From the NCBI GenBank assembly GCA_021186555.1, contig JAJKFL010000003.1, positions 27,392,908-27,456,907 on the forward strand: a stretch of DNA of 64,000 nucleotides. The letters are read 5' to 3'. Of this stretch, positions 45,125 through 55,114 are shown piece after piece. Numbering within the stretch: position 1 is the stretch's first letter; each line of letters begins with the position of its first letter. The notes under the pieces are model-generated. The model did not search any database. It was not told where the DNA came from and worked only from the letters and a program-made list of their open reading frames with translations. The stretch is from Reticulitermes speratus (lineage: Eukaryota > Arthropoda > Insecta > Blattodea > Rhinotermitidae). The translations under genes were made by a program, and so were the position numbers.

Positions 45125-46130
45125 CCAGAATAAGTAATTTATTCTTCCTCATAACCTTCAGATACATTAGTATACTCGGCCCATCACTTTACCAATTTCA
45201 GGAAAGCACCTGTCCAAAACTGCGTAGGCTGCTGTAATAGCCACATGTTCAACGTCTGCATCGCCGAAAAAACTGTTGCCACCAAGTTGTCTTTCAGTGG
45301 ACCGAAGAATTGAAAATCGCTCGGGCAAGGTTCGGGCTGTAGGACGGGTGATGAATAAGGTCCCATTTGGGTTCCTGAATACACTCCTGGGTTTTGCGCG
45401 CTGGATGAGATCTGGCATTGTTTTGCACGAGCTGTAGTCCTCTGCTTAGTAGCCCGGGTCCTTTTCTGCGAACTCAATCTGCAAGTGTCTGCAGAACTGC
45501 GCAGTACGTGTCATTGACGATTTCCCCAGGCTTTTGAAAATGGACAAGAAGTAAACCTTGAGAGTCACAAAAACAGTCAGCACAACCTTTCCCGCCGATT
45601 GCACAACTTTAAACATTTTGGTTACAGGTGAACCGGGATGCTTCCATTGCATGGAGGCATGTTTTGATTCGGTTTGGGAATCATGGACCCATGACTCATT
45701 ACTGGTAAAAATTTGTTGACTATGTTTTCATCCTCAGCCTGGTAGCGAGAAAAGTGTTCCAATGTAAGCTTCATTCATGTTATTTTGTGCTCATGATTCA
45801 ATTCTGTGGCAAACACCTAGCGCAAATTTTCGAAAGTTCAGACGATCTTGTATTATGCCGTAGGCCAACTCATCCGAACACACAATAGCGTCCGCTGCAT
45901 TGCCTATAGTTACCCGTCTATCAGCTCGGACTATTGCTTCCACGTGGCTTACAGCCCATGTGTTGAGATTTCCACTGGGGACCCCGGTTTGTCATTGCTT
46001 TAGTTTCGAAAGTCCTTGTAAGAATTTCTCAACTCAGCTGTAAACAGCCTTACCCAACAAGAAGTTCTCGCCATACACAGGAAGCATGTCTTTATGAATA
46101 TCCTTGGCCGAATGTCCTTTCGCCTAGGGG
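45125..46130 (-). pseudogene. Mariner-like transposase, nearly full length but decayed
   Basis: Minus-strand reading from about 46100: VYGEELL-type N-terminal helix, VRADRRVTIGNAADAI (second helix-turn-helix), a degraded KFVP-like linker, FTSNESWVHDSQTES (first catalytic block, with Asp of TGDE changed to Asn), SMQWKHPGSPVTKMFKVVQS, a frame reading VVLTVFVTLKVYFLSIF, and finally PEPCPSDFQFFGPLKDNL (third catalytic Asp) with KLVK near the end. The order and spacing fit a roughly 340-residue mariner transposase. Multiple frameshifts and lost catalytic residues make it dead. An 18-G run (46127-46144) lies at its 5' side. Terminal repeats were not identified. Confidence 0.8.
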
Positions 46131-46144
46131 GGGGGGGGGGGGGG
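46127..46144. repeat. G18 homopolymer
   Basis: Eighteen G in a row beside the mariner remnant; the length may be uncertain from sequencing. Confidence 0.85.
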
Positions 46145-46313
46145 AAACAGCATGCTGCTCTGTCATGTATAGTTTCTACAGTACAATTGCAATGATTAAC
46201 CACTCGGGACAATCACGTCACTTGCATATGCATGGTCGAACTGTGGTGAGAAACCACCACGGAATGTGCTGCCACCTACTGCTGCAAACTCAGACTCGAT
46301 TAATACTTAAATA

Positions 46314-47051
46314 CAATCATCCCCCGAACTTACGTCGTAGGTGGTTCAGACCGGCGACGTTAGTTGAGACAACTAAAGCCGAGAGAGATTTTCCCATAAA
46401 TGCAATGTTAAAATAAGGAGAACGGTTCAAGACAATCTCTTTTGACGAAGAAAAAGTATATATTCATACATATGAAAAGTTTTCATAAAATATGAAATAA
46501 CAAACAAATGAAAATTTAAGGAGAAAGCGCTTTCTCTTGAAATTTAGGCGGGTCATCTGGATCATCTCCAGTGTCCAATAGGACATGTGGCAACACACGA
46601 GTCCCTGAAAGTGACTTAAAAAATCAAGCACTGAAGGCTGGCGAGACAAACGCAATGTTCTTCTGCTTCAGGACCTTGCCATAGCAAGCAAGCAACCCAT
46701 AATTCCTTGTCTAGTTGTTGCTGTTTGCTGCTCCTTCGAAGCACTGCCCTCAAACACCTTGATGCTAGCTTCAATGAGACCAAGCTCCTCAGTCAACATT
46801 GTAACCGTCAAGGCCCTCACCTTAGGCTCACGCTCAGGTTCCTCAGCTTCTTCAAGGGCGCTTTGTTTCCGAATTTCAACAAGATGGTCGAGCGTAAGAT
46901 CCTAATCATGCTATTTCAGCAAGTCGAACATGTCTTCAGCACTATAACTGTACGTACGAGTTTGCGTGCTTGGCTGTAAACTGAGTCAAGAGGCATAAGA
47001 CGTAAGTTCGGAACAACGTAAGTCAAGACAATATAAGTCGGGGGATGACTG
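46314..47051 (-). mobile_element. Complete, internally deleted Tigger-like element
   Basis: Left end CAATCATCCCCCGAACTTAC and right end complement CAGTCATCCCCCGACTTATA form terminal inverted repeats, with TA at 46312-46313 and 47052-47053. The subterminal GAGAGAGATTTTCCCATAAA is shared with 10585-11213. The minus strand encodes scraps of a transposase C-terminus (LTLDHLVEIRKQSALEEAEE across one stop). The core is deleted. At 738 bp it is a nonautonomous derivative of the same family as the copy at 10.6 kb, without the LINE insertion. Confidence 0.85.
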
Positions 47052-47053
47052 TA

Positions 47054-47365
47054 GTGTGCTGCATTCATTTGTGAGTGACTCACCGTCTTATTACCTTTGC
47101 CTGCATTATGAATCCCATTAACTCTTATCTTTATTTTTTGGGTGTGTGGGTTATTTTTTGGTGTCACTTTATCCTAGAATTTGCATCTAAAAATGTCCAT
47201 TGAAATGGATCCGTTGTCTTATGCCACTGACATGCTAGAAAATCTCAGTAGCAAAAACACGAAGCCCTTGATACTAAACCATCAGTTTGAAACACGTCGG
47301 AATAATGTAAAGATCAATAAATAAAGATAGTGGATGCGTTTGACGGTACAAAAAGGCTGATTACT
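47054..47365. other. No recognised feature
   Basis: AT-rich spacer. Confidence 0.5.
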
Positions 47366-47470
47366 TGAAACAGCCGGTGGTTATTTTGAGAATCATATGA
47401 AAATCATAAATACACTGTACGGGCAAAATGCAAAGTTCATAAATGTTATAGCAGGCGTTACATATAAGCT
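47366..47470 (+). repeat. Dispersed repeat R3
   Basis: GGTGGTTATTTTGAGAATCAT, then ATAAATACACTGTACGGGC and ATAGCAGGCGTTACATATAAG. Same order of blocks as at 38738-38850. Confidence 0.5.
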
Positions 47471-47474
47471 AGAT

Positions 47475-48175
47475 ACCGTTGATGCTTTCCCTCCCACTGC
47501 ATGATATCCTGCACTCCGCCACTACACGCTATATTCCTGAACAACAACGATTTCAAATACGTAAACAATCCCGTCATTACGCCGAACAATGATTGGTTGA
47601 AATGCTTGTTACGTCACGAGCTGGACTTAGGGCTGGGAGGGAGCAGTTCGTATTACAGTGCAGGATTGTGTATAAAAAGGCAGGTAGCTAGAAGGTGAAG
47701 AAGTTTCTTAACCTTTATTCACCACATGGGTGGCCGTTCTGAAGGCTGAAGGAACACATTACTTAGAACCAGGAAGGCAACTGCGAGTGTGTGGAAACCA
47801 GGTGTTATCATAAGCAAGAGATCCTGGGACATGATATATGTTACTTTAATATTCCGAGTCTTTTTTCATCGAGTAGTACACAGTATAAGAATAGTTTTGT
47901 TTTAACCTCTGGAACTTAAAAAAGTGATTATATTTGTTATAAAAATGGAGATGAAATTTGAAAGAGTAATAAATTCCGAAGCTTTACAAAGTCATCGATG
48001 GAAATCTACGGTAAGATGATAACTTAAGGAGACTGAAGTAAATTTAGTTGTAGATGATATTAGAATGGACCATCGAAAGATTTGGTGTGAGAGTGTGGAT
48101 ACGGATTAGTGGAGTGATATTGTGAACGTGGCAATGAACAGTCCAGTACTACGACAGCAGAGGAATTTCTCTACC
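47475..48175. other. No recognised gene
   Basis: No supported feature. Confidence 0.5.
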
Positions 48176-48229
48176 AGCTAAGCGTCTGTTAATATCGAGA
48201 AATAATCTGATCCATGGACTTAATTAAGA

Positions 48230-48480
48230 TGATAATTTAAGTAATTGTATGAAGCATAAACTTTTGGAGATCTGAGTGTAGATGGGAGGACAAAAATATT
48301 GAATCTTAAAACATACAGGTTGTGAAGGTGTTGACTGGATTCATCTGGCTAAGGATAGGGTCCAGGTGCGGGCTGCTGTGAACACGATAAGGTGATAAGT
48401 GGCAGGGAATTTCAGGTCTAGCTGAGACACTGTTTTTGGCTTCTAAAGGACTGCGTTCCATAGATTTAACCAACTAGTGA
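48230..48480 (+). pseudogene. LINE 3' end
   Basis: The + strand has a DGRTKILN-like piece, then TTGACTGGATTCATCTGGCT and AAGGATAGGGTCCAGG (the W-x-LAQDRDRW segment, mutated), with the tail GGCAGGGAATTTCAGGTCTA. Same end as 14690-14895. Confidence 0.6.
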
Positions 48481-48509
48481 GTTAAGATGATAATTTAAAT
48501 ACACTGAAG

Positions 48510-48730
48510 GAAATATTCCTGGTGGTAGAGCGAGGCATAGACGAGGGGATAATATTAAAACTAATTTTAAGATCACAGTATATGAAAATGTGGACTGGAT
48601 ATATCTGGCCCAGGGGCGGGTTCTTACGAACGCGGTACCTTTGGGATCCATTACAGGCGAAAAATTCTTGTCTAGCTGAGCGACTGTTAGATTCTCAAAA
48701 AGGTCCCCACTGCATAAAGTTCTTTAGTTA
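48510..48730 (+). pseudogene. LINE 3' end
   Basis: The + strand reads IPGGRARHRRGDNIKT, then NVDWIYLAQG, followed by the tail GGCGAAAAATTCTTGTCTAG and TTCTCAAAAAGG. It is a second tail copy in direct repeat about 270 bp after the previous one. Confidence 0.65.
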
Positions 48731-48734
48731 AGGT

Positions 48735-49980
48735 GACAATTTAAGTAGAAATGTCGAAAATATAACTTGAATATAAAGAAAGTTCGATATCCATAAGAAG
48801 CACGTGATTTCTTGACAATGTGCGCGACTATAAGCGTCTCAAGAAGGACTCTGCTTCATGAACGTGCTTCGTTTTTTAAATCACTCTGTTCCTTTCACTT
48901 CTTTTCTCCTTTCCTGTATCACATGGTAACAGCGTGTAGCGCCTTTTCACTCCCACCTCCTAGTTTCATTACGAATGCAGCAAAGAACAATACACAGCAA
49001 CATAAATATTTCAGTATTTCGTTATTTTACAAAGCTTGCTGGCCTTGATCATTGTTTTAGTCTTTTACTGTTAGTCTCTCTCTTTGTTTTATTGCCACGG
49101 TTTCATAATCGATATTACAGCTTTAATGATATCACAAGTCAAACGTGGTGTAGTTGTATTTTTTATTATTCCTTCTCAGATATTCTAGTCTAATACCGAT
49201 AGCAAGGATTTTTAATTTATGCACTTCCTTAGCATATTCAGGGTAAGACATTGGAACATTTTCCTTGTCTTTCAGAAAAGAGCCTGAAAATATTTTCAGA
49301 CATTACTGGAGCACAACACCCGGAATATATATGCCATTTATCGTGGTCATATTATTTAATCGCGATAAGTGACATTACTATTCACTTAAGCACAGCGCAG
49401 TAGTGAATACTCTTCACCTATCTTGATGGTACTATTCACTTTGACAAAACACAGCATTGAAAATTAGTGTAAGTTATCGTAATTAAATATAACAATCACA
49501 CGAAGAGTGACAGCAATTTTCACTGGTGTGTTATGCTCAAGCCATAAACGAATAGCATGTAGCGAGAAGGACAAAACTGAATGCTCGGCTTCCTGATTTA
49601 TTCTGATAATGGCCAACAATATGCAGAGGGTGTTACATACTGCATACTTCGTAAAATTCCCAAAGGCATTCTTTGAAGTTTGCGAAGGTTACGTTATGCC
49701 TGTTTATGAGAGTGTAACACTAGGTCGCGAATGCGTGAATGTCAGGGTAATCTGTCCCAAGCAGTAACATGTAATGCGTTGTATTCTATTTTGTAAAGAA
49801 ACCCTAGGAGTTAATGATTTGTAAAAGCGTGTAAGTAATATCGATTTATTCGCATTTTAGGACGCGGTCGGTTAACGCATGTTATGTAGCGTCGAATTGC
49901 AGGGTAGTTGGTGAATCGCGAATTGAAACGGTGTGGAAGGAGAGGTTTAGGCTAATTTGAGGCATGAGTAGAGGGACTGA
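48735..49980. other. No recognised gene
   Basis: 48800-48865 carries a third LINE-tail-like scrap (CACGTGATTTCTTGACAA, CTCAAGAAGGACTCTGC). Otherwise nothing is supported. Confidence 0.45.
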
Positions 49981-49984
49981 AAAA

Positions 49985-50090
49985 ATCACGAAAATTCTCG
50001 ATCAGGATAGCCAGTCTCCGGGCTAGGTTTTGAACTCGGAACCTCCTGAATACAAAGCAGGAATATATCCAGTTGACTGCGACGTTCGGT
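49985..50090 (-). repeat. tRNA-like SINE head
   Basis: The minus strand reads GTCAACTGGATATATTCC, TGCTTTGTATTCAGGAGG, then GAGTTCAAAACCTAGCC, an A-box/anticodon/B-box order close to 31795-31885. Confidence 0.45.
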
Positions 50091-50789
50091 ATGCGAAATA
50101 ACAAATAAAGCGGTTTGCAAATTGCGTATACTCCAATGGAATACGCCTTGCCACTCGTTTTATTACAAGTATTGTTTTTACAAGCACCTTAAGGGCGGAA
50201 GTCTTCGACACAGTACGCACAGAGCGGTGCGTCAGTTTAATATATCTGAAGGAAATGACGTGATAACCCACCGCAGTCGTGGCTGTACATAAACGCGGGA
50301 AACAGTTAACAAATGAACTTTTCGCACGTGTTTGCTTTTGGGAAATACCACTTTTGTATCACCAGGTAACCCTGACAATGTAATGTTTTGAAGGAAAGTC
50401 ACTATCTTGAGGACATTCATTCATTCCTGCTGAGAAGTATAACCACTGACATTGTAACATGAGCTGTCACAAGGTCGACAGCCACTGGCACACAGTTATT
50501 ATACACCATGAAATATCCTTTGATAATTTACGGTAAGATTTCACAATTCCAGTCTCTGTCATTGGTCCCGGAACTTCTGCATTGGTCCGTCGTTGCACAC
50601 TGTAGCCCTTGAAGGACACTTGATATCACGAATTCAGTGAATAAGCATGCTATATAACTGGTCAGAAGTAGGCCTGCCGACCGAAGCATAGGTAGGCCTA
50701 CCCCTCTCTGCAGTTTATTGCAACAACCTTCTGTTCTTGTTCGTGATGAATACTAATCAGCCACAATCATGCATAAGACACACTATCGA

Positions 50790-50960
50790 GCAGTTTTGTG
50801 TGGTGTAGCTGTACCGCTGTAGACTTAAATTCGGAAAGTCTTCGGTCCGAATCTAGGCCAGGACACCGACCAACCTGAAGTTTTGTGGTTTCCTTCAGAC
50901 CCTTCAGGAAAATGCAGAGATGCTACCTCAAATTAGGCCATGACACGTTCTTTTAATATC
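50790..50960 (+). repeat. tRNA-derived SINE, family S4
   Basis: GTGGTGTAGCTGTACCGCTG (A box) and TCGGTCCGAATCTAGG (B box), then TTTTGTGGTTTCCTTCAG and GCTACCTCAAATTAGGCCA, a body order I recognise from insect SINEs. Confidence 0.55.
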
Positions 50961-50992
50961 CTTTCAAATTCACTATTGACCAATATTTATAT

Positions 50993-51221
50993 CAGGGGTT
51001 CTAACCCGCGGCCCGCATGTGGCCCTCAAGTTTGTGTTATGCGGCCCACGGCCACATTTGAAAATTAGACGTATATATATTACAAAAATTACACAACAAT
51101 TTAGGCGGTTACGTGTACCACATATTGTGATTCTTACAAGTGCGGCCCGCGAACCAGCCCACAATAACGGTTGTGGCCCTTTGAAGGGGGGGGGGGGGAA
51201 GAAAAATGTTGGACACCTCTG
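50993..51221. mobile_element. hAT-type MITE with 8-bp duplication
   Basis: Starts CAGGGGTTCTAACCCGCGGC and ends with the complement CAGAGGTGTCCAACATT. The inside repeats inverted GCGGCCCGC/GTGGCCC blocks. ATTTATAT (50985-50992) and ATTTATAC (51222-51229) form a 7-of-8 match, the duplication length expected for hAT. A G13 run lies near the right end. It ends 172 bp upstream of the acetyltransferase exon. Confidence 0.8.
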
Positions 51222-51393
51222 ATTTATACCGTTGGCGCTATACCTGCAGTATGTCACACTGACAGCGTTGTAAAATACACAAAAGTAACAAACGCTCACA
51301 TTCAAACATCTGCACACACACAGTCACGGACTGGAGTCCTACTGTTTTATGAATCAATAATTGACATTAAGCGTTCTCATTTCCTGGTTGCAG

Positions 51394-51601
51394 GTGGAGG
51401 ACGTGCCACAGGTGGTCATGTCAGAGCAGGACTACAAGATCGTACAGGTGACGCCTAAGGATACCGAGAAGGTTCTGGAGCATTTACGAAAGTTCTTCTT
51501 CCTCGAAGAACCTCTCAACATCTGCATACAGCTGCTAGGTGAAAATGGGGACGAGGAATGCCATGAGCTGGAGGAGTATTGCGCGCAGACCATTCCAGAA
51601 G
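51394..51601 (+). CDS. Arylalkylamine N-acetyltransferase, coding exon 1
   Basis: First coding exon of an insect aaNAT (dopamine/arylalkylamine N-acetyltransferase, GNAT superfamily). The enzyme moves acetyl from acetyl-CoA to amines such as dopamine, octopamine or serotonin in the cytosol. The exon follows an acceptor TTGCAG (51388-51393). Translation most likely starts at ATG 51418, since the three exons then give 221 residues, the family's usual length; 51394-51417 would be 5' untranslated, although this stretch is open too. Residues 1-62 run MSEQDYKIVQVTP...IPEG. The motif EEPLN (30-34) carries the Glu (31) that aligns with the catalytic Glu of Drosophila AANAT. The donor is GTATCT at 51602, after the first base of Gly62. 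I cannot say which of the many insect paralogues this is, or its substrate. Confidence 0.88.
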
Positions 51602-51771
51602 GTATCTGAAAGTATTTCAGAAGGTACTAAACCAGGAGTTCCGAAAAAAAACTCGGGAAACCTACTTACGAATTGTAAGTCACACGATCATGCAATCCTA
51701 CAGATCAAGTAACGTAAATTTTGTGCCTGTGCAAGCCGTTAAGGCATACAGGGGAGTACAGGTGTAGCGGC

Positions 51772-51925
51772 ACTTTTTCTTAACCTCGGTACTTGATGGA
51801 GGCGAGTAGTCAACTACACGCCCCAGCCGCTGTACTGTCGGGAAAGGACTTCTGTACGCACTGAATAGGAGGCGAAGTAGGCCCCAGAGGCGGTCTGGAC
51901 TTTCTGGAGAAGAGAAAAACCTCTT
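51772..51925 (-). repeat. SINE family S1 fragment in intron 1
   Basis: Reverse-strand S1 body: TTTCTTAACCTCGGTAC, CACGCCCCAGCCGCTGTAC and CCCCAGAGGCGGTCTGGAC. The head is missing on the right. Confidence 0.7.
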
Positions 51926-52185
51926 TACTACGTATCAATTACTGTTAATTTTTCTATTTAATTTTTGTGAAGCTCATGTTACAGTACAAACTCTTTATAG
52001 GTTAATGCGTCGGATCTAACCTCGAAGTGTCGCACCGCCGCCATGTTTGTAATTTTTGGTTTAAAAACAGTATTTCATACATCATTTATGTTTATTCTCT
52101 ACCTATTTATAATCTACTTCTGTACCAGAATTCACATGCTCATCTCCAATGGTTCATTAGTTTAAGATTCAAGTCTTTTGCGACG

Positions 52186-52410
52186 TCACGATCTGTCAAC
52201 CTGTAAATAGATACAGACATTCTGAAGACTCATAATGCCTTCATATTCAGGGTCAGGTAATTCAAACAGTCCTAGGACTGCTGGATCCTGAAGATGAAGG
52301 CACTGCGATACTTCAAAACGTCGATAAATATTTAGCAGTCGATATGGCGTAACATCTCTGAAGACTTGAGTCTTCAACAACACCGTCATAAGAACTTCAG
52401 ATCCGTTCAT
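52186..52410 (-). repeat. Repeat with phrase FRDVTPYRLLNIYRRF
   Basis: The minus-strand frame reads TQVFRDVTPYRLLNIYRRFE, then SQCLHLQDPAVLGLF. I know this phrase as a translation of an abundant insect repeat, not of a gene. The + strand of the same segment holds the stem-loop CTGAAGATGAAGG...CTTCAAAACGTCG (52288-52324), so motif and phrase are two sides of one repeat. Confidence 0.55.
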
Positions 52411-52624
52411 TAGCTGTCGCCATTAAAGCGAAAAGTTAAAAGGAAAAACCTTTCGCACGAACATCATGTCTTATTTTACATCCTGCGAAAGAAGAACCAC
52501 TAAAAATTAATATTTTCTAATATCTATAATCATATATTATGTTATTACCTTAAGTGTCGCTCCCACCTAAAATGTTCGTGCATTTGTCATGTTTGTAGTA
52601 CTCACTGTTAAAAATTAAAACGTC

Positions 52625-52770
52625 GTGTCCATTAATGGCATAACTTTCATACAAAATTTGGTTCATATCGGTCCGTTGGTTCAGCACTGGAGAGGGGTAC
52701 AGGCACACAGACAGTGTGGTCATCTCATAAGCCAGCTTTTGTTCCATAAAGAAAGGAAAGCAAACTACAA
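52625..52770 (+). repeat. Dispersed repeat R4, copy 1
   Basis: Resembles 54110-54245: CGGTCCGTTGGTTCAGCACTGG and ACACAGACAGTGTGGTCATC here against CGGTCAAATGGTTCAAAAGC and GCACAGACAACATGATGATC there. Similarity is moderate and the class unknown. Confidence 0.4.
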
Positions 52771-53162
52771 ATCACACAAACTGGGGGCCGACAACTGCGC
52801 CGTACCACTCTCTGTGACGTATCTACGAGGCACTAAATTCGTCAACGTCATTCCTGCTTTACTCTCGCCAGTGTGGATACGCTTCTTCTCCCAACTGCAT
52901 TGATTGTCGTGCTGTTGACGTCAGGGGAGTCTGGCTTACTACAGTGAAATGTGTTTTAAGCGAGGGAAATACGTAACTGGAAGTAACAGTAATAATAATG
53001 ACATTGAATGCGAAATTAATAACACAGCGTTAAAATAAACTCCCATTAACTCCGGACAAAACGACCCTCTCTTCCCGCCGTCCGTAGCTGTGATTGGCCA
53101 ACACCTTCAAACCGTCCTACGCAACGGACACAATTCTTCCTCCGTATCACGTCATCGTCCGC

Positions 53163-53447
53163 TTAAACCAAGTCACTCAACCTCAAGATGCAGGCAGTAT
53201 ATTCCTCCGAAACGTCGGAACATGTGCTACACGGTGCAGAAACCCAAAAGGAGGTCATTATTTGATGGACAACCGCCGTGAAAACCCAAAAAGTTGTATG
53301 TTTACACAAGTTTAGAGTGGCTGTTCGACCAAGAACAAGAGCAAACGTGGAGTTTAACCACCAGGCTTTTTTAAAGGACATAAAAATATGTGACACAATG
53401 AAGAGGGCGATAGGTGAGCTGTGGATGTAAAGGATCTGGGAGTGCAT
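53163..53447 (-). repeat. Repeat with phrase TCSDVSEEYTACI and stem-loop
   Basis: The minus-strand frame reads HTTFWVFTAVVHQIM, then PCSTCSDVSEEYTACILRLS, again a phrase from an abundant insect repeat. The + strand of the same sequence is CTCAAGATGCAGGCAG...TTCCTCCGAAACGTCGG (53181-53218), the best preserved stem-loop of this type in the window. Confidence 0.55.
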
Positions 53448-53736
53448 CTAAGGTGGACTGGTATGTTTTACGTGTCATGGTACTGTAAATTTGTAAATAT
53501 TCATCACATTACTAACAAAAGACAACAAAATCAATTGTTAGCACCTATTAATGTAGCATATATAGAAAGCAACGAATAAATATTAAATCCTACAGCAGTC
53601 CCATTTAAAAGTTAAAAATCAGTATTCTTTCACGGACATCCTGTAAGGTAACGAGGAGTTACGAGGAGAATTTAAAGCTGTTTAATTTAAGTACTCGGTA
53701 CGAAACCTGTGTACATAGATTTTTCGCATATAACCC

Positions 53737-53842
53737 CGTTTCAATCATGGCCATGTATGTAACTGTCGCCTTACAAACGACATCACCAACGTTTCAATCA
53801 TGGCCATGTATGTAACTGTCGCCTTACAAACGACATTTCCTA
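53737..53842. repeat. 53-bp tandem duplication
   Basis: The unit GTTTCAATCATGGCCATGTA... occurs at 53737-53789 and again from 53790. The first about 46 bases are identical, so the duplication is young relative to the decay around it. Confidence 0.9.
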
Positions 53843-54320
53843 CGTCAGGTGTGTAAGTACGTATATATTTATGATCTAGCTTTGTACAGATTCTCTCAAG
53901 TGATGCGTTATCGGCACCAAACCGAAATCTAAAATTGTTTTCCACGGCTGCAATATTTTTATTTTACATTCAATAAAAATATTAGCTGAAGAATAGTGCA
54001 TATTTTCCCAAAATAAATTACAACAGATTACTTCAGGACCATAAAGTAAGTGACACTATCGAATCAGCAGTTCGTGCTTCCGTCGTGTAAAGTACGGCGC
54101 TGGGTTGCCTCCAATGGCGTAGTGTTTGTGAGAATCGGTCAAATGGTTCAAAAGCTACAATGGGGCCCCCGCACGCACAGACAACATGATGATCTCGTAA
54201 GCCTACCTTTTACACTTTTAAGGAAAGAAGTCAAGCTAAAGTTGTGAGGGTTATTACTAGCATTTCAACAATAAACGAGCAATATCTTGAAGTCATTACA
54301 GCAGCCGCTCATTACCGCAG

Positions 54321-54600
54321 GTCTGTCACTGATGGCCGTGTCCGCGAGCGGAAGAGTGGTCGGGGTGGTACTGAACGGGTCGCACGAGCCAGGTCATCTG
54401 GAGGAGATGGAGAGATGTGCGGATACGTGTCCAAACCCTCGGTTCCGCAAGATCTTGCAGCTGCTGGCTGCAGTGGAACGCGGCTCGGATGTATTCGGCA
54501 AGTTCCCCGACGTTGACAGACTCGTCGAGGTGCGAATAGTGTCCGTGGACTCCGCATTGCGAGGCCGTGGCATCGCCAAAGTACTCCTCGAAAAGTCAAC
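54321..54600 (+). CDS. Arylalkylamine N-acetyltransferase, coding exon 2
   Basis: 280-nt exon that completes Gly62 (G plus GT) and reads residues 63-155, LSLMAVSASGRVVGVVLNGS and onward. It holds the GNAT core: beta-strand 4 ending in VEVRIVSVDSALRGRGIAKV (131-149), with the acetyl-CoA pyrophosphate-binding motif R-x-x-G-x-A at Arg142, Gly145 and Ala147. The acceptor is CCGCAG. The donor is GTCAGT at 54601, after two bases of Thr155. Both intron phases match the neighbouring exons, which supports the model strongly. GC content is clearly higher than in the flanking intron. No stop or frameshift was found. Confidence 0.92.
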
Positions 54601-55114
54601 GTCAGTATGAGTGAAGTCTGAACTGCTTTTCTTTCTTTTAGTTCCCTCCCTTTATCCTTGTTTTTTTTTCTTTCCTTTAGATATCTCTGTCCTGTTCTTT
54701 GCTTTTTCCTTTCTTCTATCTTTCGTTCAGACCTTTCTGTCTCAGTTTTTTCTTCTATGTCTTTGTTAGTCTAGCCTCAGATTAGGCCTTATTTTTCTTT
54801 ACGCCTCCGGTCCATTGGTTTTAATTAGTTTCTTTATGCCCTACTCGGTTTTTACCTGTTTCCTGCAAAGGTTTGTTTCGCTTGTACTTTTTGTTGCCTG
54901 TAGCTCCCTTTATTATTAATTCCTTTAGGTATGATTATTTTTTGTTTTTTGTTTGTTTGTTTCTTTGCTTGTCGACCCCATTCTCTCTTTCTTTAGACTT
55001 TCCTTTTGTTTTAGGTATTTAATTTTTTTTTTTGCTTTTTCTGCCCATTGGATCTAGATTTTTCGCTCTCTCTCTCTCTTCATTCCCTTCCTCATGATTT
55101 CTTTCACATTACAG
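54601..55114 (+). other. Intron 2 of the acetyltransferase gene
   Basis: 514-bp, strongly T/C-rich intron, donor GTCAGT and acceptor TTACAG (55109-55114). A T9 run lies near 55025 and (TC)n near 55066-55080. No gene or mobile element was seen in it. Confidence 0.85.

Larger units (their letters stand above)
51602..54320 (+). other. Intron 1 of the acetyltransferase gene
   Basis: 2.7-kb intron, donor GTATCT, acceptor CCGCAG (54315-54320). It has collected an S1 SINE (51772-51925), two stem-loop motifs (52288-52324, 53181-53218), two related repeat pieces (52625-52770, 54110-54245) and a 53-bp tandem duplication (53737-53842). No additional exon was recognised in it. Confidence 0.85.

Noticed and set aside
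51171-51458. Frames overlapping the aaNAT exon
   Set aside because: They cross the hAT MITE and its G-run and are out of frame with the GNAT reading.
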